Source: Parabacteroides sp.
Lineage (GTDB): Bacteria > Bacteroidota > Bacteroidia > Bacteroidales > Tannerellaceae
Reading direction: 5' to 3'
Assembly (NCBI GenBank): GCA_017937385.1
Contig: JAGBDR010000009.1
Span: 1-64,000, forward strand
Length of the DNA: 64,000 nucleotides
The number at the start of each line of letters is the position of its first letter. The stretch's first letter is position 1. The translations under genes and the position numbers were made by a program. The notes under the pieces are model-generated. The model saw nothing but the letters and a program-made list of their open reading frames with translations. It had not been told where the DNA came from and did no database searches. Positions 1 through 8,028 of this stretch are shown here, one piece after another.

Positions 1-2
1 CA

Positions 3-143
3 ATAATATATCTGACAATAAATGAAGACAACGACCCGTCACACGAGGATCTGTCACTGATGAAAAATAAGGAAATGTATTCATTCTGCAAAGATACTAT
101 GGATGGCTGTCTTTTGAAACATTTTGGTGCGGTTGCCCTGTAA
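3..143 (+). CDS. C-terminal end of an unidentified protein
   Basis: An open frame runs from the window edge to a TAA at 141-143, giving about 46 residues that end in HFGAVAL. It contains an acidic stretch (NEDNDPSHED) and one cysteine pair spaced by nine residues. I do not recognise the family. The frame is short, so chance openness cannot be excluded. A promoter-like site for the next unit begins 17 nt after the stop, which is consistent with a real gene end here. The last 21 nt before the stop (121-141) nearly match a stretch at 13154-13174, where no intact gene is present. Confidence 0.35.
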   Translation: MIYLTINEDNDPSHEDLSLMKNKEMYSFCKDTMDGCLLKHFGAVAL

Positions 144-159
144 AAAAGTAAAAAGGCAC

Positions 160-188
160 TTGGTATTCTAATATTTTAAGTATATTTG
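160..188 (+). promoter_or_regulatory. Bacteroidetes-type promoter
   Basis: TTG at 160-162, an 18-nt gap, then TATATTTG at 181-188 fits the Bacteroidetes primary-sigma consensus (TTTG or TTG, about 19-21 nt, TAnnTTTG). The predicted transcript would begin just before the hairpin at 198-233 and run into the tiny ORF at 315. Confidence 0.6.
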
Positions 189-197
189 CATCCTCAA

Positions 198-233
198 AAT
201 GACTAATAAAAATGAACATTTTTATTAGTCATT
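198..233. repeat. Perfect 17-bp inverted repeat
   Basis: Arms 198-214 and 217-233 are exact reverse complements separated by only two bases (AA). The stem is AT-rich. It sits about ten bases after the -7 box at 181-188, so it would form at the very 5' end of the transcript, or act as a dyad operator over the start site. The plus strand has no T-run after it, so it is not a normal plus-strand terminator; the minus strand has a short TTTT after it. Confidence 0.75.
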
Positions 234-314
234 CCATTCAAAACCTGCCTTTATGCCAGCTCATTATACTCAAACATGAATACCCTCTGATATAAGAGAA
301 AGGGAAGTAACAAA

Positions 315-392
315 ATGGGTGGTTTTTTTAAAAAAACATCAGACAAAAACCGTCCAAGATTTGGTTTCTCAGACAGAAAAACTCCCCGATAA
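315..392 (+). CDS. Candidate 25-residue basic peptide
   Basis: ATG at 315 opens a 25-codon frame starting MGGFFKKTSDKNRPRF and ending KTPR before TAA at 390-392. It is strongly basic, with no membrane segment and no family I recognise. A purine-rich stretch (AGGGAAG, 301-307) lies eight bases upstream and could serve as a ribosome binding site. It follows a good promoter (160-188) and a 5' hairpin. Its last codons overlap the minus-strand gtrA terminator hairpin. It could equally be a small non-coding RNA with a chance ORF. Confidence 0.35.
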   Translation: MGGFFKKTSDKNRPRFGFSDRKTPR

Positions 393-398
393 GGGGAG
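375..398 (-). terminator. Intrinsic terminator of the gtrA unit
   Basis: Read on the minus strand, CTCCCC (398-393), loop TTATC and GGGGAG (387-382) are followed by TTTTT. This lies 11 nt past the stop of the GtrA gene at 409, as expected for a Rho-independent terminator. Confidence 0.75.
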
Positions 399-408
399 AA
401 TAATCCAT

Positions 409-792
409 TTACGCCCGAAAGGTATACAATTTATTCATGACAAAATTAATCACCGTGTAAAAAGCCATTGCAATCAATTGGTTATAATAGGAACCAAACG
501 AAAAATGCGGAATCAGGACATACACCAAAAACCCCAACTGCAACAGATAGCACACACCGAACACGGCTCCAAAGCGAACGGCACTACCGACCCAGCCAGC
601 CGAACTTCGGAATGTCCACTGCTTATTCCAGATAAAACTATTCAACACGCCTGCAACATAACCAACCACATTCGAAACGACATCCGAACATCCGAATAAC
701 ATCATCATAATCCAGATGACAACGGCGGTTATCACGGTATTGCTCACCCCTACTATACCATATTTAATGGCTTGCTTGACTGTTTCTTTCAT
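409..792 (-). CDS. GtrA-family small membrane protein
   Basis: A 127-residue protein with four predicted membrane helices (about 9-30, 36-58, 70-94, 104-122). The family's paired polar motifs are present: NSFIWNKQWTFR at 51-62 in the second helix hairpin and NFVMNKLYTF at 116-125. GtrA proteins are thought to help move polyprenyl-linked sugars across the inner membrane for glycan or teichoic-acid decoration; the substrate here is unknown. The gene overlaps the upstream reading frame (764-1522) by 29 nt, so the two are probably co-transcribed and translationally coupled. A terminator follows at 375-398. A second GtrA gene is found in the inositol-lipid cluster at 45816. Confidence 0.88.
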   Translation of the reverse strand: MKETVKQAIKYGIVGVSNTVITAVVIWIMMMLFGCSDVVSNVVGYVAGVLNSFIWNKQWTFRSSAGWVGSAVRFGAVFGVCYLLQLGFLVYVLIPHFSFGSYYNQLIAMAFYTVINFVMNKLYTFRA

Positions 793-1522
793 TCTTTTTT
801 ATAATCTCTTCCACCTCTTCCGTCGACAGTTCCTTCACGTTCGTAATCGTGAAGACCGATGAAAGGAAGTTCCCATACTGGTTGCATTCATTGATCACCC
901 GGTCCAGCGTCTGTTTGATATTGGCCCGGACCGGGATCAGAAAAACCAGTTCCATATATTTTTCACCTATTGTCAACCGCTCGATTTCACAATCCGCTTT
1001 TTCCAGGGAATAAGGGAATTCACGTTCGATCACTTTCTTCTGATACTCCTGGAACGGTTTCAACTCATTCGCCAAGACCAGCACATAGAAGCGCAACTTT
1101 TCCTTTTTGCCTCCCAAGCCGGTTGAGATGTAAATCTGCTTCTCGTCCGACAGCTCGGATTCCAAGGCGATACGGCTTTCCATCAAAGCCATATACGTCC
1201 AATCCGCCACATCCGCATCCGGTTCCTGAGCATATTCTTCCAATATCCGGTAGGCTCGTACCTGCCGTGAGATAGCGAACAAAGACAATATATACTTCTT
1301 ATATTCCGGAGTCGATTGGGGATCATACAACTTTTCTTCGAGTATCTGAATATCCGTATTCAACACATCCGATGTACTTGGGTCCTTCCTGAGGTTCTCG
1401 GAATATTTGAAATACTCCATCTGCCGTTCTACGGGCACACGCTGTTCTAAAATATGGAGATGTCCGTCAAACTTACTAAAAGAGTCCCGGAACTTCTTGA
1501 AAACATCATTATTTTCTTTCAT
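764..1522 (-). CDS. Conserved hypothetical cytoplasmic protein
   Basis: A 252-residue hydrophilic protein with no signal peptide or membrane segment. It looks mixed alpha/beta. The first 110 residues are mostly helical and charged; the middle (about 140-165) has beta-like stretches (LRFYVLVLANELK); the C-terminus is acidic and helical (STEEVEEIIKKNE). I do not recognise a family or catalytic motif. It begins about 50 nt downstream of a TAnnTTTG box and overlaps the GtrA gene by 29 nt. That suggests a two-gene unit, so a role linked to cell-envelope sugar transfer is possible but only by context. Confidence 0.7.
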   Translation of the reverse strand: MKENNDVFKKFRDSFSKFDGHLHILEQRVPVERQMEYFKYSENLRKDPSTSDVLNTDIQILEEKLYDPQSTPEYKKYILSLFAISRQVRAYRILEEYAQEPDADVADWTYMALMESRIALESELSDEKQIYISTGLGGKKEKLRFYVLVLANELKPFQEYQKKVIEREFPYSLEKADCEIERLTIGEKYMELVFLIPVRANIKQTLDRVINECNQYGNFLSSVFTITNVKELSTEEVEEIIKKNERNSQASH

Positions 1523-1572
1523 AAAGCCTGCTTTTTAGTTTTTGTACATATCCAATAAACAAGAAACCAAGA

Positions 1573-1580
1573 CAAAAGTA
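1573..1580 (-). promoter_or_regulatory. Promoter -7 box for the 252-residue protein gene
   Basis: On the minus strand TACTTTTG matches TAnnTTTG, about 50 nt upstream of the ATG at 1522. No clear TTTG is seen at the expected upstream distance. Confidence 0.45.
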
Positions 1581-1618
1581 AGGCTTTTTCGTGATAAATA
1601 ACGTATCGAAAGAAAAAA

Positions 1619-2620
1619 TTATGCTCCGGCATAGATCAGGAAGCCCAGTCCGATCACAAACAGGACGAACATTCCGGCGTTCAGATAATCCGAAGAACGC
1701 GGAGCCTCCCGGAACTCATGCCACACCAGAATTCCCCAAAGAGCGGATACAAGTGTCGCCCCCTGTCCCAAACCGTACGAAATGGCGGCTCCGGCTTTTT
1801 CCGAAGCGATCATGCTGAAAGACTGCCCGATACACCAGACAATACCTCCCAACACTCCTACTAAGTGCGTACTGGCATTCCCTTTGAAATAGCCGGAGAT
1901 AGAGACCGGTTCACCTTCCACCGGACGTTTCATGGCAATCGTATTGAACAGGAAATTACTGACAAACACGCCCAAGGAGAAGACAAACACTGCGGTATAA
2001 GGCGTCAGTTTGCCCGGTGCAGGCTCTGCAAAATTGTCCAGATCCATCGACGCAGCAACAAAGCGATAGAAAAAGGCCATGATCACACCGGCAGCGATGG
2101 AAATAAAGAGCCCTTTTCCCGACACCTTTTTCGAACCGACCAGCGCTTTCTTATAGGCCAGCCCATTCAGCAAGATGGCAACCGTGATCAGGGCCACACC
2201 GATAAAGATATACAACGGTTCTCCTTTCGCTGCTCCGAAATAGTTGACCAAAACGCCCAGCACCAACGCCAGCCCGATCCCGACCGGAAAAGCCACCGAC
2301 ATGCCGCAAATCGCAATAGCCGCCGACAGCAAGATGTTGGCGGCATTAAAAACAACACCACCCAGGAAAGCACTTCCTAAAGAGCCCATGCCGGCCTGTG
2401 CCAAGTTGGGCAGGAATCCCTGTCCAGCAGCACCGAAACTGCCCAACGTAAAGGCGGAAAGAATGGAAAAGAGTAACACGCCGATCACATAATCCCAATA
2501 GAAAAACTCATACCGCCAGGTTTTCGAAGCCAGCTTTTGTGTATTGCCCCACGACCCCCAGCAAAGCATTGTGACGACACAAAACAGGATCGCCAACGAA
2601 TAATCTTGTACTATAAACAT
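1619..2620 (-). CDS. DMT-superfamily permease, likely ribose or nucleoside-derived sugar transporter
   Basis: A 333-residue, very hydrophobic protein with about ten membrane helices. The N-terminal part (LCWGSWGNTQKLASK, about 19-33) and overall plan resemble the ureide-permease / glucose-ribose-porter branch of the drug/metabolite transporters, not multidrug exporters. It is the last gene of a four-gene minus-strand run: ribokinase, ADP-ribosylglycohydrolase-like protein, nucleoside hydrolase, permease. The gap to the nucleoside hydrolase stop is only 12 nt. In the Bacteroides thetaiotaomicron ribose-use (rus) locus a similar transporter occurs with the same enzymes. From context I infer that it brings ribose or a related pentose into the cytoplasm for the ribokinase. 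Substrate is not shown by sequence. Confidence 0.8.
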   Translation of the reverse strand: MFIVQDYSLAILFCVVTMLCWGSWGNTQKLASKTWRYEFFYWDYVIGVLLFSILSAFTLGSFGAAGQGFLPNLAQAGMGSLGSAFLGGVVFNAANILLSAAIAICGMSVAFPVGIGLALVLGVLVNYFGAAKGEPLYIFIGVALITVAILLNGLAYKKALVGSKKVSGKGLFISIAAGVIMAFFYRFVAASMDLDNFAEPAPGKLTPYTAVFVFSLGVFVSNFLFNTIAMKRPVEGEPVSISGYFKGNASTHLVGVLGGIVWCIGQSFSMIASEKAGAAISYGLGQGATLVSALWGILVWHEFREAPRSSDYLNAGMFVLFVIGLGFLIYAGA

Positions 2621-2632
2621 AATTTCTTATTT

Positions 2633-3643
2633 TTAAACAGGTTGATGCATCATATAATTTTCAATCAAAACGGCCATTTCCGCAGCCGGTATACGCTCGA
2701 TCAGACGAAGGTCCCTGCCGTCCTCATCGGGTGTCCAGCCATTGGCGCCTTCATCGTTCACGACGCGGAACGTCCCACGCTCTACCTTATAATAAGGTTC
2801 ATATCCTTTGATCGCCACCAGCACCGCCGTGAGATCCCAGCTCATCCGGCCGTCCGGATCGCCTTCGGCCAAACAGAGCGAGTAGGCGTCTTTCACCGGA
2901 CTGCCCTCCACATCCATCTGCACCAGTTTCTTACCGGTGAAGATCACATTCCCGATCTCAAAACCGCTGAATATGATTTCCGTAGGCCATTGATCCGCCA
3001 CCACTCGGGAGGCGGCGACATCGCAATAGACATTAAATTCCTTTCCTTCCGGAAACAAACCGGCCATCGAAACCAACCGCTTCACTTTCTTCGCAACCAG
3101 ATCGCGGCCGGACAGCGGACTATACTCGTCACCCCCGGAAAGCAAAAGGTCTTTCAAATTGGTGAAGAAACCGATTGTACAGACCACAACGCTGTTGTCC
3201 GGCTGCGCACTCAAAACCTGCCGATAGACCTTCACGGCGTCCGGAGCATCCGAAGTCCGGGCCGTCTTGTGCGGATAACGGGCCGGAAGCACGTCGGTCC
3301 ATTTCGTCTTATGCCAGGTTGTCAACGAAGTACCTCCTTCGCTCTTCGGTGCGCCGACCGGGATGTCCGGCCGGTTGAAATAGGTATTCAGTACTTCTAT
3401 ACAGGGAATGACACGTTCGTCCTTATTAGACGAAACAACCGCCAGAATGTTCACTTGCCCGCTATCTGCCAGTGCGTGCATCAGCGCCATCGCACCGACA
3501 TCGTCATAATCCGGTCCCAGGTCCGTATCCAATATCAGGTTGACGGGTTGTGCCGTCATTCCTGCCGAAACTGTAGCCGCCGGTTTTCCAGAACAGGCCG
3601 CCAATACAGCAGCCAAACAGATCAAAAGAATCGATTTTTCCAT
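2633..3643 (-). CDS. Inosine-uridine preferring nucleoside hydrolase lipoprotein
   Basis: Nucleoside hydrolases cleave the N-glycosidic bond of ribonucleosides to base plus ribose. The calcium-binding signature DTDLGPDYDDVGA is present near residue 39 when counted from ATG 3643. The preceding segment is a lipoprotein signal ending LAAC, so the enzyme should be anchored in the envelope and act in the periplasm. An ATG at 3655 would add four residues (MDWH), but the start at 3643 places the signal peptide correctly. It begins just after the stop of the ADP-ribosylglycohydrolase gene and is followed after 12 nt by the permease. The likely task is freeing ribose from nucleosides outside the inner membrane, with the permease taking it up. 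Confidence 0.9.
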   Translation of the reverse strand: MEKSILLICLAAVLAACSGKPAATVSAGMTAQPVNLILDTDLGPDYDDVGAMALMHALADSGQVNILAVVSSNKDERVIPCIEVLNTYFNRPDIPVGAPKSEGGTSLTTWHKTKWTDVLPARYPHKTARTSDAPDAVKVYRQVLSAQPDNSVVVCTIGFFTNLKDLLLSGGDEYSPLSGRDLVAKKVKRLVSMAGLFPEGKEFNVYCDVAASRVVADQWPTEIIFSGFEIGNVIFTGKKLVQMDVEGSPVKDAYSLCLAEGDPDGRMSWDLTAVLVAIKGYEPYYKVERGTFRVVNDEGANGWTPDEDGRDLRLIERIPAAEMAVLIENYMMHQPV

Positions 3644-3657
3644 GTGCCAGTCCATAT

Positions 3658-5214
3658 TTAGTGGTGAACAACAGGCTGAGGACTGTCGGAATATGCCAAC
3701 GCATCGTTAAAACGGACGGAGACTCCCGCCACCGGGTTCAGCCATTTAAAGGTAAAGACATGCTTTCCTTTCGGGATCTGATATTTCCAGAACAGATCGT
3801 TCCTGCGCGTCCTGAAGGCTGCCGGCAGGTTGGCCGTTTCGACAAGTTCGCCATCCATATACATTTCCACCTGGGCAACATACTGTTTGTCGTCAGCTCG
3901 CACGGAACCTCTAAACACGATACCGGTTCCATCGAACACGACCTCGCCGACCTCGGCGATTTCCTTGTTTACCTGGATACGCCCAATCGGATACAGCCCT
4001 TCGAAACTTTTCTCCATACGGACCGGAGCAGGCACCTGGCAGGCAATCGTCACCTCCTTCTCTCCCACTGTTCCGCCATTTCTCTCCACCATTTGCAAAG
4101 CCTGCCTGAAAGACATTTCATAGGTTCGGTTCAATGAGATATCCGTATAGGCAAAATTCATATCTTCCACCTCCCGGAGATTTTTCAACCAGTATTCCGG
4201 TATCCGGCTATAGCCCAGAGCCGTACCTAAGATACCGGCAGCCGAAGCCGGGTTACAATCCGAATCCTGTCCGCAACGGGTCGCAATATCCATCGTCTTG
4301 AAGAAATCCCCTTCGCCGTACAACAGGCCGATCAGGATATAAGCGCTATTGATAACCGCATCGATATTAAACGGCATGAAAACACCATCCGGACACCCTA
4401 TATCCTCGCTCCATTTCTTCTCGCACTCGAACCAAGTCCGTTTCCAGTCGTCCGGAAACTCGGCATGCCAACGGATCACATCCTGCATACACTGATAATA
4501 ACGGCTCTGCTCCGGTATCGTTTTCAAAGCCTCGGTCACGATAAACTCGATATCGTCCGAAACAAACGCAAGTGAATACATCGCTCCGACATACACACCG
4601 CCATACCAACCATCGCCATAATTCATGATATGCCCGATCTTGTCGGATATCCCGGATGCGGAGTTCGGCATACCCGGCGACATCAGTCCGGAGTAATCAG
4701 CCTCTATCTGATAGTCCAGATCGTCGGCATGCGGATTGTTCAGCCAGTGGCCGGATGCAGGTGGCATAATCCCCTGCAGGATATTATAACGGGCAGACTG
4801 ATTCGCGTGCCAAAGCATATAACCGGCACGGGCAAAGGCCACAGCAAACGAATCGACAGGCGCGTCCAGCCCCAACCGGTCGAACACGTCCACAAACGTC
4901 AGGTCCATATAGACATCGTCATACAAACCCGGCGAGTGTTCATACCACCACTTGATATACCCGTCGGTCCAGGGAATCGGGACGTATTCCTGGATCATCG
5001 TCCCATTATATTTGAACTCCGTCGGTCCGCCATACGTGCAACCGATCGTTTGTCCTGCCCATCCCCCTTTGATTTTGTCCAACAGCTTTTCACGGCTGAT
5101 GGTTACCGATTCGGGCATAGCCGTCGTTTTTTGTCCGGCAGATTGTTGTTGTGAACAGGAAACGGTTCCCAACAGTAGGAAACCGGCCAAAGCATGCAAT
5201 ATTGCTTTTTTCAT
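3658..5214 (-). CDS. ADP-ribosylglycohydrolase-family lipoprotein with C-terminal beta domain
   Basis: A 518-residue protein with lipoprotein signal ending at Cys20 (GTVSC). The ARH fold signatures are visible: GGWAGQTIGCTYGG (50-63), DDVYMD (99-104) and DSD (317-319), which supply the di-metal ligands in ADP-ribosylhydrolases. After about residue 390 comes an extra beta-sandwich-like region (VDG-type repeats, ending around FTFKWLNPVAG) absent from intracellular ARH enzymes. The family removes ADP-ribose or hydrolyses related ribosyl bonds. Given the signal and neighbours (ribokinase, nucleoside hydrolase), the likely role is freeing ribose from ADP-ribosyl or similar compounds in the envelope. 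It lies 21 nt after the ribokinase gene. Confidence 0.87.
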   Translation of the reverse strand: MKKAILHALAGFLLLGTVSCSQQQSAGQKTTAMPESVTISREKLLDKIKGGWAGQTIGCTYGGPTEFKYNGTMIQEYVPIPWTDGYIKWWYEHSPGLYDDVYMDLTFVDVFDRLGLDAPVDSFAVAFARAGYMLWHANQSARYNILQGIMPPASGHWLNNPHADDLDYQIEADYSGLMSPGMPNSASGISDKIGHIMNYGDGWYGGVYVGAMYSLAFVSDDIEFIVTEALKTIPEQSRYYQCMQDVIRWHAEFPDDWKRTWFECEKKWSEDIGCPDGVFMPFNIDAVINSAYILIGLLYGEGDFFKTMDIATRCGQDSDCNPASAAGILGTALGYSRIPEYWLKNLREVEDMNFAYTDISLNRTYEMSFRQALQMVERNGGTVGEKEVTIACQVPAPVRMEKSFEGLYPIGRIQVNKEIAEVGEVVFDGTGIVFRGSVRADDKQYVAQVEMYMDGELVETANLPAAFRTRRNDLFWKYQIPKGKHVFTFKWLNPVAGVSVRFNDALAYSDSPQPVVHH

Positions 5215-5235
5215 AATAACGAAAATAAATTTATA

Positions 5236-6165
5236 TTAATCGAAAATATCCACTTCATTCCGATAAGGAGCAGACGACTGCGCCCCTACCCGTGTCACCG
5301 AGATAGCCGAAGCCTTACAAGCAAACCGGACAGCTTCTTTCAGATTCCGTCCTTCAGACAGAGCGACAGTCAAAGCCCCATTGAATACATCGCCGGCAGC
5401 AGTCGTATCGACCGCTTTCACCTTCAAGGCCGGAACCATTTCGGCTTTTCCTTCGCTATAAATAAGCGCCCCTTTCGCGCCCAATGTAATAATGATATGC
5501 TGTACCCCCATTTCCGAAAGGATCCGGGCCGCTTCACCAGCCGATGGCTCGTCTGTGATCTTCACGCCGGTAATCATTTCCGCTTCCGTTTCGTTCGGTG
5601 TAATCAAATACAAATGCCGGAGCAGATCAGTCGGCAGCGGTTGCGCCGGAGCCGGATTCAAAATCACTCTCTTTCCCTTTTGCCCGGCAATATCCGCAAC
5701 AAAACAGACCGTCTCCATCGGGATCTCCAGCTGCATCAGGATCAGGTCCGCCTGCTCGATGGCTTCCTCCGCTTTCGCCAAATCGGACGGCAAAAGATGG
5801 GCATTCGCTCCCGAAGCGACGACAATGCAGTTTTCCGCTTTTTCGTCTACCGTGATCAGAGCTACGCCAGAAGGGTTTCCGGAATCCGAAAAGACATAAG
5901 AGGTATTGATTCCTTCCTCCTCGAAAAGTTGTTGTGACTGGTGGCCGAAAATATCGCTTCCGGTCTTGCATATAAACGTAACGGAACCACCCAGACGCGC
6001 AATCGCCACTGCCTGGTTCGCTCCCTTTCCTCCGGGATTCATAAAGAATGTTCCACCCAAAATCGTTTCCCCCGGACGAGGCAGATGGGCCGCTTTTATC
6101 ACCATATCGGTATTACTGCTGCCGACCACCAGGATCTGTTGCCTGGATGTTTGTGTTATGTCCAT
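5236..6165 (-). CDS. rbsK: Ribokinase (PfkB family)
   Basis: Phosphorylates D-ribose to ribose 5-phosphate in the cytoplasm. The 309-residue length is normal. PfkB signature 1 is seen as NPGGKGANQAVAIARLGG (43-60) and signature 2 as DTTAAGDVFNGAL near residue 250, with the catalytic aspartate in GD. There is no signal peptide, unlike the next two genes. It is the first gene of the salvage operon, starting about 45 nt downstream of a TATATTTG box (6210-6217), and is divergent from the helical-repeat protein at 6331. Related PfkB kinases act on other sugars, but the conserved sequence and context favour ribose. Confidence 0.93.
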   Translation of the reverse strand: MDITQTSRQQILVVGSSNTDMVIKAAHLPRPGETILGGTFFMNPGGKGANQAVAIARLGGSVTFICKTGSDIFGHQSQQLFEEEGINTSYVFSDSGNPSGVALITVDEKAENCIVVASGANAHLLPSDLAKAEEAIEQADLILMQLEIPMETVCFVADIAGQKGKRVILNPAPAQPLPTDLLRHLYLITPNETEAEMITGVKITDEPSAGEAARILSEMGVQHIIITLGAKGALIYSEGKAEMVPALKVKAVDTTAAGDVFNGALTVALSEGRNLKEAVRFACKASAISVTRVGAQSSAPYRNEVDIFD

Positions 6166-6209
6166 GTTCTATTTCGTATTAAATATGAATCGTTCACAAT
6201 GAAGCGTTA

Positions 6210-6217
6210 CAAATATA
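6210..6217 (-). promoter_or_regulatory. Promoter -7 box for the ribose/nucleoside operon
   Basis: TATATTTG on the minus strand, 45 nt upstream of rbsK. No TTG or TTTG is found at the usual upstream spacing, which would fit a promoter that needs an activator. Confidence 0.5.
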
Positions 6218-6252
6218 GCGCATATATCCGTTTCCTTTTTCTACATAATTCT

Positions 6253-6283
6253 TTTGAAAAGATAAACCCAAATCTTACTTTTG
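6253..6283 (+). promoter_or_regulatory. Consensus promoter for the divergent helical protein
   Basis: TTTG at 6253-6256, exactly 19 nt, then TACTTTTG at 6276-6283: a full match to the Bacteroidetes primary-sigma consensus. It places the transcript start near 6290 and rules out the longer upstream reading frame. Confidence 0.75.
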
Positions 6284-6330
6284 CAGAAACAACACATCTA
6301 AATACGACTTACAGACAAACAGATAATCTA

Positions 6331-7899
6331 ATGAGACAAGCTACGAAACTCAACCAGATCATCCTCTTGATCCAATCGCTTTCCAAAGCGGAAAAACGAT
6401 ATATCCGGCTCTATACCAACCTGCAAAACGGAGATAAACAGTATCGGTACCTGTACGACCTAGCCAGCGAAGGCCTGCCTGCCGAACAGATATACGAGAG
6501 GTTTTGCAGCCAAGTGAATGAAAAAAGTTTTGAAATGGCGGCCAAACATCTTTACCAGGTATTGTTGGACTGCCTGGTCCAGTTGCGGGAAAAACAGGAC
6601 ATACAGACGAGTATTTTCAATTACATCACAAAAGCCGGCATCCTTTTCGAACGGGAACTTTTCGACAATGCGTTTGCCGAATTGGAAAAAGCCAAGAAGC
6701 TGGCGACCACCTACGAGAACGACCCGTTGCTTCTCCTGATCTACCGGACGGAATTGAAATATCTGAGCACACTCGGTTTCGAGGGCATCAGCGAAAAAGA
6801 ACTAGTCGGCAAACAGACGCAGATCAACGATGTGATGAAATATGCCCGCAACACGAACCTTCACCTGCAACTATACGACATCCTGAAACACCGCATCATC
6901 TATAAAGGGTATGCCCGTTCGAACAAGCAAAAGGAGAACCTGAACGATCTTGTTTTAAGCGAACTGAACCTGATCGCCAACCATTCCTACCAAGGATTCG
7001 AGGCACGGAAACTTCACCTGCTGTTTCAAGCGACTTACTACCTGAATACCGGCAACTATAAGTCGGCGATCCGTTTCTACCAAGAATTGATCGCGCTTTT
7101 CGAAGCGAACCGGCATTTGATCCTCAACCCGCCGATCTACTACCTGAGTGCCATAGAAGGGGTACTGGACAGTCTGCACATTGCCGGATTATACCGGGAA
7201 ATGCCTTTCTTCCTATCCAAACTGGAAGAAATCGGAACGGGCAACTACCCGACCGAGTTTCTGATGGAAGTGCAGGCCCGCCGTTACCTGTACGAACTTT
7301 CGGGATTACTCAACACCGGACAATTTGAAGCGGCAGCGCATCTTGCGGAAACCTATGCCGACTTTTTATCCAAGAAAGCGGCTATGACCGGACCGGAAAC
7401 CCAGCTTAAGTTAGCCCTCTATTCTTCCATCCTTTACCTCTGCCTGGAAGAACCGACGAAAGCCCGCAAAAGCATGAAAAAGATACTGAGTTCCGGCAAA
7501 TCGTTCCACACATTGCCATCCTACAAAACCGCCCGCCTTGTCAACCTCCTTATCCAAGAGGAGCTGGGGAACTTCGACTTTTTCGCAAACGAAATAAACT
7601 CCATCAAACGGGCGATCGGAAACGAGAAGCAAGTGTATGCCACCGAAAAACTACTGTTCCGTTTTTTGTTGGCACATCCCTTGCCCATCTACAAAAAGGG
7701 CCGGGAGAGACTGTGGCAACAATACCAAAAGAACATAACCCATATCCGGCAGGACAAATACGAGAAACAACTCCTCAAGACTTTCGATTTCACAGCCTGG
7801 ATCGAAAGCAAACTGACCCATATTCCCCTGCGGAAGATTCTGATGGATTCTACGGACAGCGCAGACGGACTTACCGGCATATACCCGCAGAAACCATAA
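6331..7899 (+). CDS. Helical-repeat (TPR-like) protein, candidate regulator of the ribose operon
   Basis: A 522-residue, almost entirely helical protein with no signal peptide. ATG 6331 is chosen because the frame upstream (open from 5941) runs through the consensus promoter at 6253-6283. The N-terminus (LIQSLSKAEKRYIRLY, about 9-24) belongs to a Bacteroidetes family I know only as conserved hypothetical proteins. The middle contains alternating helices with TPR-like spacing (for example YLNTGNYKSAIRFYQELIALF). No DNA-binding domain is obvious. It is transcribed away from rbsK across a 165-nt shared promoter region. The B. thetaiotaomicron rus locus also carries a regulator next to its kinases, so a regulatory role is a fair inference, not a demonstrated one. 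Confidence 0.75.
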   Translation: MRQATKLNQIILLIQSLSKAEKRYIRLYTNLQNGDKQYRYLYDLASEGLPAEQIYERFCSQVNEKSFEMAAKHLYQVLLDCLVQLREKQDIQTSIFNYITKAGILFERELFDNAFAELEKAKKLATTYENDPLLLLIYRTELKYLSTLGFEGISEKELVGKQTQINDVMKYARNTNLHLQLYDILKHRIIYKGYARSNKQKENLNDLVLSELNLIANHSYQGFEARKLHLLFQATYYLNTGNYKSAIRFYQELIALFEANRHLILNPPIYYLSAIEGVLDSLHIAGLYREMPFFLSKLEEIGTGNYPTEFLMEVQARRYLYELSGLLNTGQFEAAAHLAETYADFLSKKAAMTGPETQLKLALYSSILYLCLEEPTKARKSMKKILSSGKSFHTLPSYKTARLVNLLIQEELGNFDFFANEINSIKRAIGNEKQVYATEKLLFRFLLAHPLPIYKKGRERLWQQYQKNITHIRQDKYEKQLLKTFDFTAWIESKLTHIPLRKILMDSTDSADGLTGIYPQKP

Positions 7900-7980
7900 T
7901 CCCGGACATTGGGATATGGGAGTGAGGGTCGGCTGTTCAAAAAAAGGAACCGATCCCGACTGCCGTCTCCGGCTTTTTCA

Positions 7981-7988
7981 TACATTTG
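7981..7988 (+). promoter_or_regulatory. Possible promoter -7 box for the AsmA gene
   Basis: TACATTTG matches TAnnTTTG 40 nt upstream of the start. No upstream TTTG at proper spacing is seen. Confidence 0.35.
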
Positions 7989-8028
7989 TGCCATCTATAA
8001 TTCTCGACAGAAACATACGTGAGTGGAT

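Noticed and set aside
198-233. Invertible (phase-variable) promoter
   Set aside because: The arms are separated by only two bases, so no promoter could be flipped, and no invertase gene is nearby.
2537-3661. 374-codon plus-strand frame
   Set aside because: It lies wholly opposite the nucleoside hydrolase gene, which has clear motifs; the opposite frame has none.
5941-6330. N-terminal extension of the 6331-7899 frame
   Set aside because: It crosses a full consensus promoter (6253-6283) and lies opposite the ribokinase gene; the ATG at 6331 suits the family start.
7900-7980. Terminator after the 6331-7899 gene
   Set aside because: Only a 4-bp GC stem before TTTTTC and an imperfect GGGTCGG/CCGATCCC stem; too weak to call.
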